DNA of 64,000 bases from Heligmosomoides polygyrus polygyrus (lineage: Eukaryota; Nematoda; Chromadorea; Rhabditida; Heligmosomidae): the NCBI GenBank assembly GCA_947396885.1, contig OX377203.1, forward strand, positions 23,811,253-23,875,252, in the 5' to 3' direction. A model generated the notes under the pieces. It searched no databases, was not told the DNA's origin, and saw nothing but the letters and a program-made list of their open reading frames with translations. Positions 47,101-57,411 of this stretch are shown one piece after another. How positions within the stretch are numbered: the stretch's first letter is position 1; each line of letters opens with the position of its first letter. The position numbers and the translations under genes were made by a program.

Positions 47101-47946
47101 TTCGGCAAATCATAAAAATCGGAGGGTCTGTTTATACAGAAGATTGTTTCAGAAAACACGTTTTATTCCCTTGTGTCAACCGGTGGATTAAAACTTTATT
47201 GGGTACAACTTCACTTTCTGATGCTGTTTCCAGCAGAAGAGAGAAAATTAGCTCCGTGACAAGTCCATCCTCGGTTGCCATTCGATCATCGCTTCGAAGA
47301 GTGCTTCCAAAAGTCTTGTAGGAAAAGCACTTAATTTTCCTTAGCAATTGACACTTCAAATTTTATAGACTGCAATTTAGGACGTAGATGTCGCTCGTTC
47401 AGGCAGAAAACTGTCGCGTCCATGACTTCCTGAAAAAAAACTGAAAAATGGAAAGTTCTCATTGACTCCAAATCTGCCGGCGGAAAATCTTTATTTCTAA
47501 CGAGTAATACAATCATTATTTGAAACTTGTTATATTAATTTTTACAACTTCGCGGGACCTCCACACCTTTGTAAGCATTCCTGGAAAAAACAACTTATTA
47601 AGAATTTAAAAAATCACCAAAAAACCTGAAGAAGAAGAGAGAATCCTCTGCCAAAACCGGAAGAGCACGACCCCCCCCCCCTCCAGACGAGGCCACAGTA
47701 CGACCCCCCCCCCTTCGATTCCCGAACCTCAAGCTTGACCCTGGGCCGGGATCCTTGACCTGATCGGTGACTTCGCGAATCGAACTGAAGGCTGCCCATG
47801 CTGCGCGTCTCCTGCGGGCGATTTCAGGAGCGAGGTCGTTATCCATGTTCAGCTCTCTTCCCAGATAGACGTAGGAGTCGACCTGTTGCAGAGCGACTCC
47901 ATTTAACCTTACGAGTCCCGTGTCACACCACTGGTTGACCATAAAT
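44110..47946 (-). pseudogene. RTE-type non-LTR retrotransposon, 3' part, interrupted
   Basis: Two minus-strand pieces, 47946-47752 and 44629-44110, encode the C-terminal region of an RTE polyprotein: VALQQVDSYVYLGRELNMDN, ARRRRAAWAAFSSIREVTDQ, then beyond the insertion SVLPAMCYATETW, THRALERCLLRTSLRQEW and KYRWTGHLLR. Removing 44630-47743 plus one 8-bp duplicate restores a continuous frame over the junction. The 3' end carries the A/T-rich short repeats (AAATAAT type) usual for RTE tails near 44105-44140. It is 5'-truncated before the catalytic RT box and ends in the palindrome at 47915-47990. Confidence 0.85.
44630..47743. mobile_element. 3.1-kb fold-back hAT-like element
   Basis: The termini CAGGGTCAAGC are inverted and flanked by identical 8-bp duplications GGCCGGGA (44622-44629, 47744-47751). 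The element is a giant imperfect palindrome: 45130-45905 pairs with 46535-47330, and the outer parts, including the C-rich segments, also correspond. A frame read from either side gives LVTELIFSLLLETASESEVV. No transposase domain is recognisable. Fragments of the family lie at 11100-11760 and 52220-52420. Confidence 0.85.
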
Positions 47947-47990
47947 TGTGTTAAAACAATTTATGGTCAACCAGTGGTGTGACACGGGAC
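47915..47990. repeat. perfect palindrome, 35-bp arms, at the RTE 5' breakpoint
   Basis: GTCCCGTGTCACACCACTGG continues to 47949 and is exactly inverted at 47956-47990, with a 6-bp loop. The left arm is RTE coding sequence; the right arm is an inverted copy of it, followed by ACAATTTAATAAAAATAAA. Confidence 0.9.
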
Positions 47991-48488
47991 ACAATTTAAT
48001 AAAAATAAAAATAAATATAAATATAAATATAAAATTACGGGAGGGGGTAACCACCGTAACTGTTGAGGTCAACATTAGCACCATGTTTGGTATCCCAAAT
48101 TTATCCTTAGACGAAGTCTGGATCACGGCATGTCGTGTCACATTTCTGCGGCGGGCTTCGTCCCACTGGCCATACACGCGAAAATCGCACTCGTCGTCAA
48201 CGTGTTAATGGGTGAGGAAGTTGGGGCAAGTTCGATGTGGAGGTGGTTGGTCCCCTCCTCTATCCAAACTAAGGTTAAAAAATTGCGCTATCGCTATCGC
48301 TGAACTTCCCAGTAGGTGGACCACTCTGCTGATTAACAATGGTTATATGATTGATTGAATTGCATTGTAGCCTTAATAAAGAAATAAAGAAGAAAAATGA
48401 AAACCCTATAAAAACTTTCTGATCTACCTAATATACCGGATTCTTTTCCTCGCAATGTTTTTCCAGCTAAAGACGAAACCATGTATTA

Positions 48489-49373
48489 GGGGGGGACGAA
48501 AGTAATGAGACAAAATGAAAAAATCTTTATCTCTTCATAACTCATTTACAACTCAACGATGCTAACGAATGTATTTGCCATTAAGGGCAAGGACGTTGCT
48601 GCCATCGCTCAGCCAACTTCCTGATCTCATCCTTCCAGAACTGCTTGGGCATGGTGTTGATCAACTGCTCGATATGGTTGTCAAGGACTGCTTGGGTTCT
48701 TGTGTCCCTTCCGACCAGGAATTCCTGTAGGCTCAAGAAGTAGTGGTAGTCGCATGGAGAGATGTTCGGCGAATACGGTGGGTGGGACATGTGAACGTAG
48801 CCCAGTTGTGCAAGCTTATCCTTGGTTACTTGTTCCCGATGGGATGCGGCGTTGTCGAAGAGGAGAAGCTTCTTGAAGCGCTGCGATTGAATAAGAGCGA
48901 GTCGCCGGCCCATCTCTTCTATTTCGTTCACCATGGCCTTGGAGTTCATCGTAGTGCTATTGGGAAAAAGCTTCCGGAAAACCGGTCCATGGGTGCAGAC
49001 CCAAAAGCTCCAAAGGTGCTTCTCGTCTTGAACATCTCGCCGAACGAAGGTCGGTAACAGGTCACCAGGCCTCACCCAGACTCGCTGCTTGTCAGGGTTA
49101 AGGTAGAAGACGTACTTCTTATCCTGCGTGAATATTGAGCCCAGGCTGCTCGGGGTTGGGAATTGGGGGAGATTTGCGCGACGCAGGTCGACTCGTCAGA
49201 CTGGGGCATGAGACAGGCTGGGGTTTTTGGCATGCTTCTGGAAAGGGCGGAAGTGGTAACCTGGTGGCCTTCAGTAAATAGCAAACGAACATACAAATAC
49301 GATAAGCACGAAACCAAACTCCAGCCACGAGATATGTGGACACGGCATGGGGTGTCTCATTACATTTGCCCCC
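48489..49373 (-). mobile_element. mariner, short copy 1 of the AAAGTAATGAGACA family
   Basis: Inverted ends (left ACGAAAGTAATGAGACA, right its near-complement, both next to a G/C run) sit beside TA. The minus strand codes from about 49130 for DKKYVFYLNPDKQRVWVRPG (first aspartate region), then NSKAMVNEIEEMGRRLALIQ, LLFDNAASHREQV, PPYSPNISPCDYHYFLSL (third aspartate) and a C-terminal stretch to a stop at 48581. The frame is intact over 180 codons. The helix-turn-helix half is missing or unrecognisable, and the element is only 885 bp, so it is a deletion derivative. Confidence 0.8.
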
Positions 49374-50048
49374 ATTTATACATATATATTAATGGTGCAA
49401 TGACCCTCTACAGAGCCTCTCTGATTTGTGAAAAGCTGGACGAGATCACATCCAGCACTAATCAATGCAAATGACAATGCCATCCTTGCGTTTATTCCAA
49501 TAATCAACTGATTCCCGAAAAGCGTGTGAAGGAGAACATCACGGATCGTGAGAACTTGGAGGGTTACTGGAGACCATCAAGCGTTTGTATCGAGTGTTTA
49601 GGTGTTGCTTCAGCCTACAACCTAAAATTTTCGCATCTTGATGTTTTAGGGCCATGCTTGTGTTCTTCAACAGCTGGCATTCTATTCTAAAAGATATCAA
49701 GAACGGAACGATGAAGAATGCCATCGTCCTGTCACGAGACGGTAGCAGATCACTCTTCCTTAAAGTGGCGCTTATGCAAGCTCTAACCAGCGCGAAACGA
49801 GCAGCTGTCTCGCGGCAGTAACCTTTTAATACCAATACATCTCAAGTGAGAATTATTCAGTGAGCAAGGATTCTTCAAGCAGAACTTCGCCCTTCCAATA
49901 CAATGTGCTTCTGAGAGCTGGAATGAACAAAAGTTAGTCTCGAGTTAGCTTCTTTCAACACTAAATGCATCGCAACCAGATGGCAACGGAGCAGGCTTTT
50001 AGGAGATAATCTCTTGTGGCGAATTCGTTGCGAGACCTTGAGCTATTA
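49374..50048. other. no recognisable feature
   Basis: A minus frame of 98 codons (49539-49835) has no family or splice support. Nothing else is seen between the two mariners. Confidence 0.4.
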
Positions 50049-50919
50049 GGTTGGCAACTAAATTCGTGAGCTGTCAAGAACCTTCAACAAGGGTGTTTAA
50101 TAACAAATAACAAATGACATTCTTTAATCAAAGTAAGATCCCTTGGAACGTAGTGAGTGCTTCCCCTTTATCAGGTAGCTGGTCTATCCCACGGATGTGG
50201 AATTCTTCCGCTCTTGAGACCAAGAATCCTTAGAGGTGCATTTTGACCGGGTCCACATTAATAAATCGTCTTCCATTCAAGAAGTGCTGCAACGAACTAA
50301 AAAGGTGGTCGTCACTCGGTGCACGATCTGGGCTGTAAGGTGGGTGAATGAGACGCTTCCGGGCAAGGTCTTCGGTTTTTTGAAGCGACGATTCGCGACG
50401 TCTGGTCTGGTGTTGTCTCATTGAAAGATAACTCCTATCCGGGAAAGCTTCTGAACCGATTCTGTTGGAGTTCAGCCTTCACTCGGACATGTTGAGAGGA
50501 ATAGATTTCATTTTCTTGATGATCTTCCAGAAGTTAACACCTTCTTGACACCACCAAACGGAGAGTGTTTCGCGAATCGGACGCTTCAAAAAACTGGAGA
50601 CTTTGCCCGGAAGCGTCTCATTCACCCACCTTACAGCCCAGATCGTTCACCGAGTGACTACCACCTTCTTAGCTCGTTGCAGCACTTCTTGGTTGGAAGG
50701 CGATTTATTGATATGGACCATGTAAAAATGCACCTCCAAGGATTCTTAGCCTCAAGAGCAGAAGAATTCTACAGCCGTGGGATAGACCAGCTACCTGGTA
50801 AGCGGGAAGCACTTCTACGTTCCAAGGGATCTTATTTTGATTGAAGAATGTCATTTGTTATTTGTTATTAAATACTTTTGTTGAAGGTTCTTGACAGTTC
50901 ACCAATTTAGTTGCCAACC
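50049..50919. mobile_element. fold-back mariner: two C-terminal ends head to head
   Basis: Both ends are GGTTGGCAACTAAATT-type inverted repeats next to TA (50047-50048, 50920-50921). From each end inward about 370 bp is the same mariner C-terminal region in opposite orientation. The right half encodes KRLIHPPYSPDRSPSDYHLL through PGKREALLRSKGSYFD and a stop; the left half encodes the same region on the minus strand (PPYSPDRAPSDDHLFSSL). The unpaired centre is about 150-180 bp. Neither half has the first two aspartates, so the element relies on another transposase. Confidence 0.8.
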
Positions 50920-51322
50920 TAATATTTTAACGTTTTAAAAAGTGCAGCTTCTTCGAGCAATAAGAAATCATCATGAGTTAGTCAGTGACATGGCATCTAG
51001 CGTGCGGTGAATAAGATATTGCACGAATGAACTGTTTGGTGCTGCAAACGACGCTTTCTGGATTATAGAATGGGATCCATTTTTGACATTTTTGACCAGA
51101 TTTTGTTATCATTGCTGTAAAAAAGCATTTATTCCTTTTAAGTGGCTATTGAATGCAGTAGAATCCGTGTTCCGAATACGAGTATTGTCCCCCAATCTAG
51201 CGCGTCAGTATAGGTACACTCACACACTTCTTAAATCCTGCTGAAGGATCATATCTCTTGCAGTGGCACATAGAACACATTCCGCGAGTGAAATGTGCTC
51301 GCAGAAGGCACCCTTCATGTGC
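50920..51322. other. no recognisable feature
   Basis: AT-rich spacer. A minus frame near 51300-51220 with several cysteines (GAFCEHISLAECVLCATARD) might be a further exon of the neighbouring small gene, but its phase does not fit the model given. Confidence 0.35.
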
Positions 51323-51654
51323 TCAGCATGCAAGCTTGTTTTCGTTCCCAATAGCATCTTCTTTAGTCACTAGAACGACATTCTTCGTATCAGGCCCACA
51401 GTAAATGTCCTGGTAAATTTAAGGTAAATGCATTGTGTATAAATCATGCGAAATGTAGGAAAATCGCTTCCTAATGGCAATAAGTTCACAGATTTCACAT
51501 TCTGAGGAGTTCTTCTTACAGCGTTCGCGAAACTAGAGTTCAACCCAATGGAAGAGGCCGAGCTTGATGTAACGATCCACAGGGTAAGCAAGACTACCAC
51601 TGCAAATTGTAGCTCTGTGTCTAACGTTCCGTCATATGCATGATCCATGTTCAT
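51323..51654 (-). CDS. possible small secreted protein, two exons
   Basis: Exon 1 (51654-51520, 45 codons) contains a hydrophobic run fit for a signal sequence or anchor (LQFAVVVLLTLWIVTSSSAS) and stops before GTAAGAAG. Exon 2 (51409-51323) follows AAATTTACCAG in phase 0 and encodes DIYCGPDTKNVVLVTKEDAI ending KLAC, then stop. The predicted product is 73 residues. No family is recognised. A more 3' cysteine-containing frame near 51.2-51.3 kb suggests the real transcript may be longer or spliced differently. Confidence 0.4.
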
Positions 51655-52219
51655 GAAGCGATTATTTGATGATGCGCAATAAGCACCTTGTGTCAAGCGC
51701 CAATGTGCCTTCACCTGAAGGACTCGCGCATCTCACCCGAACATGCGTCAGTAGGAACGTACGTCTTCTATCTCAAAGCATGGCAGCAGAATACGCGCAC
51801 CTACAATAACGCTACTAATTCGTGTACAATCGACGCTCTGCGACAGATTTTTCTGTCGCAAACCGTCCCACTGCCATAACTTGGTTCATACTTAAATAGC
51901 ACCATTACACCATATTTGCATGAAAACTGAATTGCATCATTGGATTCACCTCTCACCTTCCAATCCAACCACCTGCACTGTGGAATTGGAAACTCTCGAC
52001 CTAGTTGTGGAGCTCGTCCTCTCAAACGTCCGCTAATTGATTTACGACCCCACGGCAAGCGGCACTAGTCCATCTTCATAGAGCTAGAGAGTTTAAAAAG
52101 TTTCCAACCATAAAATTGCTTCACCAGAACCGTGCTTTGCAGAGCTCGGCCATCATTTTGATAGTGCAAAGTTAACCAAGCTTGAAGCGCTGGCCTGTTC
52201 GTACTATGACATGGATTCT

Positions 52220-52420
52220 TCGAAGAAAAACGTTTTATGAAAACGAAATTATTTTCTACCTAAAGCAGGCTACAGGAACAGCTGAACTTTTGCCTCAAAT
52301 GCACTTAAGGTTCGCTCGGAATAAATGATCAAAATGATCATGGATTTCTGAAACGATCCTGGTCAGCAGCGAGCATCACGAACGAACTAACTCATTTATC
52401 ATGAGAAGCTGAATGCACTT
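52220..52420. mobile_element. fragment of the fold-back hAT-like family
   Basis: TTTTCTACCTAAAGCAGGCT, then ACTTTTGCCTCAAATGCACT, and CTGAAACGATCCT correspond in inverted order to 11225-11310 and to segments of 44.6-47.7 kb. No ends are preserved. Confidence 0.5.
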
Positions 52421-54573
52421 TCTTTCATAGGAATGTACCATCTTTCATATCATGTATGGTCGGCAATTCAAAGTCATAACCTATTTCATTCTTAGGTTGC
52501 CCGCTCAGGGCATCTTCCATAACAAAGTAGACATGGTATAAACGAGGAATGACCAAGGTATATGACCAACAAAGATGACGATGTTAAAGCTCGACTTCTT
52601 GGTATGGGGCGGTCCCGATCGTTTATAAAGTTTCACGGGCAGTTACAACACAACAAAGCCACCCTGTCAAAGGAGAACCAGCGAGGGCCTACATCCTTAA
52701 GACGAGGTTGAACTCTTTTAGCTAATGTAGCAGAACTAAACAGTACAAGCGACCTCTCATGCGAGCTTTAGCCGTCCAGCATCCAAGTTTGAGGTATACA
52801 GATGGTATCGTCACGACGACTACACCGCTCAAACTCTATTCGGTAGCACAATGAGAGCAACAAATGCTCGAGTGTCTGCATAAGGAATTTCTGAAAAGAG
52901 TTTTGAGCTGTCACTGTGGTGCAGCTGAGAACTGTTCGTTTTCGGGAGCTGAGCTGAAGACGAACACTCTGGTGCACACGACAGGCCCTAGTAGCTGGCC
53001 TTCCTCCGGTCGTGCCATGTCACATTATACGCCCTGTGTTTCGAGCTAGTACTTGGGCCGACGAGCGCTCACAAATCCCGGCGACTGCGAGAAATATGTG
53101 AGGGCCGGCCGCCTTTCAAATTCACTGCGGCCCAACCTGATGTGGCACCGGATCTGGAGAGTTGGCGTCATGGTACCAGGAAAGCAGACACGCGACCCGA
53201 CGAAACGGGACAAGCGCTGAAGAAGTCCAAGAAGGAAGACTTCTGACCAGTAAAATATAAACATCATGGAAGCCCGAGGCTTCCTAAATAAATTTCTAAT
53301 CCTAACGATGAATGAAATAGAAGATGGCATCTATCTCACATGGAAGGATTAGCTGTAGAATATCACTACACGAAGCGAACAAGCGCATGAAACACTGATG
53401 GTGTTGCTTCAAATTTACTGTGCATCTGCTTAGTTCATTTTCCGGATAAAAGCCTCCGCAAACAATTATCTGTTGTTATCTGTACTGAAAAGGCTGGAAT
53501 TTTAGAACGAAGTCGTTTTAAGAATGCAGTTGGCGAACACCTCATCTATTAGGTATTCGCTGAAGCTGGATGGCCGACCAGAACACTTTGCATTGTTTAG
53601 CACAATACACGAAAAGTGCCCAACTGCGATTGTAGAGGTAGGCTGGGAAGGAAATTTAAGGTGATCACGCATTGCCTTCTTTGGTTTTCCGAAGCAGTTG
53701 AACGACTTCCAGATATCTACAACATTTCCTGTGTGGGTGCCCGGACGCCGCATTCACGTGAAAGGCATTTCTCAAAAAGCTCCTCCCGATCCAACCACTC
53801 TTCGTGACGTTATCATAGCACTAGTGATTATATTACTGTAGGTTTTGACAAGCTTCTGCCGGTACAAAGCAACATTACAAAACGTTTAGGTACTACCTGG
53901 CTCTGGTGAACTTTATTTTGCCAGTTTACTTCAACCAGCGTCTCCCGTTGGTTGGTTTTTTTGGTACATTCCTGTTTGTACTCTTATTAGACTGTTGTAC
54001 AAGTATGCATTCCATTCCTTCATTATCCTGCTCTGTGCTCAAAAACAGTTTCATGAGACTACCAATATCTGCCTGGTGCGATCTACATGTCCTAATGGGA
54101 GGGGGCACATATGTAGTGATTTGCGTCTCCATTCCCTCCCATGAGTTTCTTTTTTCTTTCTTCCTACCACGAGGATTTTGATTAAAATTTAGTGGATGGT
54201 AGTTATGTTGCATGGGATGATCTGCGCACTTGGCACTTTAGGGTTGCGCTTTCCAGAGTAGGATAGTTTCGCCTCGTCTGTTCCTGTTCTTCAGGGTCAG
54301 AAAATGTATTGGGTAGAAAGATGAGTCGATCTGCCGACCTCAACTAGTCGTAGAATAAATCAGAACTGTAGGCGGATAAGTAAGAGCAGAGAATGTCTAC
54401 TCGAGACTCTTTAATGAAAGATTTTAGTCGTTTTTCGAAACCTTTGGAGCTTAAGGGAGCCACGCGTACTTTTCATTGGTCCTTAGGAATTCTGCAACGA
54501 AAACGACTGAATTGAGATATTGACTTGATTGGTGTCTCGATTGCACCAGACCCACCATGTCTACTGCTAACAT
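52421..54573. other. no firm gene; one minus frame of interest
   Basis: At 53753-53502 an 83-codon minus frame reads like protein (GNVVDIWKSFNCFGKPKKAM, FSCIVLNNAKCSGRPSSFSE) and contains an internal CATCCAGCTTCAG that could be an acceptor. I cannot place neighbouring exons or a family. The remainder holds only short overlapping frames. Confidence 0.3.
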
Positions 54574-54744
54574 CCTACTATATATAAGCGAGAACGGTCG
54601 TTTGTCTGTGCATGAGTGACTGTGTTTGTTTGTCTGCACAGAAGTGCTGGAGGAGTATGTTGGGGGAAAGTGTGGGGATGGAGGGAGGGGGGGGGGGGGG
54701 GGTTGTAGTCGTGTGGTGTCACCTACGTCGTAATGAGAGGGGTC

Positions 54745-55262
54745 GGAAGACGTGTCGCCAATGTCACGCAAAGGGCGTCCGAGTTCCGAACATGTGATAC
54801 TGACGTCGTAAAAGCGAGCGTCCGAGATCAAGAGGTGTCGCCGACGTCGTTCAACAGGCGTCTGGGTTCAGAAGACATCTCACCAATGTCGCGCAAGGAG
54901 TGTTCGAATTCAGGCGAAGTGTCACTGATGTCGCGTAATGGGCGTCTGGGAAGAAGACGTGTAACTGATGTCACGCAAAGGACATCCGGCTTGAGAAGAC
55001 ATGTCACCGACGTCCTTCATCAGGTGCCTGGGTTGAGAAGACGTGTCATCTATGTCGCGAAAGGCCTGCCCGGATTCAGACGATGTGTCACCGACGTCGT
55101 GCCAGGGGTTCCGAGTTCACACGACCTGTCAACGATCTCGCTCAAAGCACGTCCGGATTGAGAACACATATCACCATCGTCGTTCATCAGGTGCCTGGGT
55201 GCAGAAGAAGTGTCACTGATGTCGCAAAAGGCCTGTCCGTATTCAGACGACGTGTCATCGTT
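54745..55262. repeat. degenerate 51-bp minisatellite
   Basis: About ten units of the form GTGTCACCGACGTCG, ... CAGGCGTC, ... TTCAGAAGAC follow at 50-53 bp. The spacing is near a multiple of 3, so plus-strand frames stay open (54733-55161) and encode a 17-residue repeat such as GLRRHVTDVLHQVP. This is a by-product of the array and not evidence for a gene. Confidence 0.75.
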
Positions 55263-55264
55263 GA

Positions 55265-55915
55265 AGGTGGGACCAGTAATGTGCGAGTGGTGAAGGATGG
55301 TGGTTCAGTAAGGAGGGACCGGTAAATGGTTGATCAGTAAAGGAGGTACCAGTAAAGGTGGGACCAGCAATGGGGACCGGTGAAAAAGAAGAGGATCCAG
55401 CGAAGAGGTGACCTGTAAAGGATAGGGAGACCAGTGAAGAGGGGACCAGTAAATGGGGTACCAGTGAAGGTGGATCCAGCAATGGGGACCGGTGAAAAAC
55501 AAGTGGGTCCAGCGAAGGGGTGACCTGTAAAGGATAGTGAAGAGCAGATCAGTGAATCGAGGTCCAGGTGGGGGATCAACGAAGAGAGGTGGGAGGGGGG
55601 GGGCAGTGAAGGGTGAACCGGAAAAGGGGGCCGTTGAAGAGGGACCAGTAAAAGAGGGACCAATAAGGGTGGAACCGGTGAAGGTGGGGAGAAGGTGGTG
55701 AGGACCTGTAAAGGATTCACCTATAAAGGGGAACCAGTGAAAGTGGGGCCAGTAATGGGGAGCGATGGTTGTGGTCCAGTGAAGGGGACCAATAAATGGG
55801 GTACCAGTGAAGGACCACTCAAGGTGGGGGGCAGTAAGGGAGCCAATAAAGGGAACACCGGTTAAGGAGGTTCAGCAAAGGGTCCAGTAATAGAACCATT
55901 AAAGGGGACCATAAT
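55265..55915. repeat. GGACCAGTAAAGG purine-rich array
   Basis: Short irregular units GGGACCAGTAAAGG, GTGAAGGGGACC and TGGGGACCGGTGAA recur dozens of times. A 90-bp block (about 55355-55445) is duplicated near 55460-55545. Strand asymmetry is strong, with purines on plus. Confidence 0.8.
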
Positions 55916-56187
55916 TAATAAATAGAACGAATACATCAGAGAATGAATCGCATACGTGCAATGGAGGGTGAGGCACCATACATAGGAGCAACTTTGAAGA
56001 TTTTGTCCTACCGTATTCTGCTATACCATTCTATAGAGCAAAATCAATTTTTTTACTGTTCTGCATGAGAGAAGGCCTAAAGCGGACAAGAAGATGTTCG
56101 GGGTGTTCTATTATCCGGGTTTGGGACGAAGCCCCCAACCAGACGTTTGGCGGCCGGTAAGCCGTTGAACGTCTGATTCATTACTAA

Positions 56188-57411
56188 CTGCACTCAAGAT
56201 CGGTGCTGCTCTTGAGTCGAGAATTTTGCTATTAGTTGCTTTTGAAAAAGAGGCAAGTCTGCCTAAGTAGGTCACATGAGTGTCCTCCTGACTTATACCT
56301 TAGGTAATTTAGTAATTCATTAATTAATTAATGATTACATTAATTATCAATGTAATGATGCAACTGGTTGTCGTAAAAAAACTAAACACACCTCTTCCTC
56401 GTTTCTTGAAAATATGATAGACAGGAACCCTTCGCAGTGAATGGCGTAATCAACGGGAATTTCCTACTAAATTAGCCTTGAGAAAAAATGCTTCGGAATC
56501 CTATAAAATTCCGCAGTGAGTTACTCTTACGCTTACGCCCAATCTAAATGCTCCCAGTAGAAGGTTTTCATTGAAACTTTGAAATTCATGAATCAAAACG
56601 GTGTGATACAGCGACAGAACGCACCTTTAGAATATGGTATTGGATTACGGCATCTCGACCTGAGCAAGGTTATCTGGCCAACCTGACTATAATTTAATAT
56701 TAGTTAGGAACACTCATCATTGCGGAGTTATCAAATCTGTTTCAGGGAGAAAAAGCTGTGTACGACTGAAAACGACTGAGTACCAAGGTTGTACGCCTTA
56801 AGAAGACTACCGCTCTCAATATCTACGTTTATTTTGCGTTCCCAACATCTATAATTTAACTTAAGCTAATGTGTGTTTTAGTATCATAACTAACTTTTAC
56901 TTCAGTAGCTCCATCCTAATAAATGTTATTGTCGGAAGTTATAGTTTTGCTCGTCCTGATCAGCGTATGTACATGAATCAAAACCACAGAATGTTCCATA
57001 CATGGTTTCTTTCTCCTAGCACGGTTAGAATAGGATGCTTCGAAATGTAACAAGATGGCTTCTTGTTGAAGCATGTAATTCGGAATGGCAGCGAGGTTTG
57101 CCCCACCTCCTTATATCGAGTCAATCACACGAAGATTAACGGTGTAACCAGAAATTGCTTTTGCTTAGTCCCTAAGTTGCCGCTCGAGCTCGTCGGCTTG
57201 TTGGCTTAACTTACGTAATCGTAAATTCTGGGAGGGGTTTTTATACTGATTTTGATTGTACCCTGCTGACTCCGTTTGTGAAGATGGCTATTTGCAGGCA
57301 CTGTCGTTGTTTTTTGGGTTTACATAACGGTGAAACTAGAATTCCGTGCCATCTGTTCTATCCACCGCCAAAATAACACCACTCGGTGCGCCCTTAATAT
57401 ACTACCTACTG
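56188..57411. other. no recognisable gene
   Basis: AT-rich sequence. A 59-bp segment at 56506-56564 (CTTACGCTTACGCCCAATCT core) also occurs at 58479-58538 inside a mariner. Nothing else is seen. Confidence 0.45.

Larger units (their letters stand above)
43524..48204. mobile_element. TTAA-flanked piggyBac-like element carrying nested insertions
   Basis: The left end TTAA-CACGTTGACGAC and right end GTCGTCAACGTG-TTAA are perfect 12-bp inverted repeats with the piggyBac target on both sides (43520-43523, 48205-48208). AAAATCGC follows near both ends. No piggyBac transposase is seen; most of the 4.7 kb is an RTE fragment that itself contains a fold-back element. Pairing these two ends as one element is an inference from TIR and target-site agreement. 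Confidence 0.6.
54574..56187. mobile_element. Helitron-like non-autonomous element, copy B
   Basis: It starts TCCTACTATATATAAGCG after an A, then CGGTCGTTTGTCTGTG, a typical Helitron-like 5' end. Near the 3' end a hairpin (CAGACGTTTGGCGGCC with AAGCCGTTGAACGTCTG, 56140-56175) is followed 9 bp later by CTAA. Two internal arrays fill the body. It has no Rep/helicase. Copy A at 6073-7582 shares both ends and both repeat types. The base after CTAA is C, not T, so the exact 3' end is uncertain. Confidence 0.55.

Noticed and set aside
55255..55720. Pro/Leu-rich minus-strand frames
   Set aside because: They arise from translation of the GGACCAGTAAAGG array and have no unique sequence.
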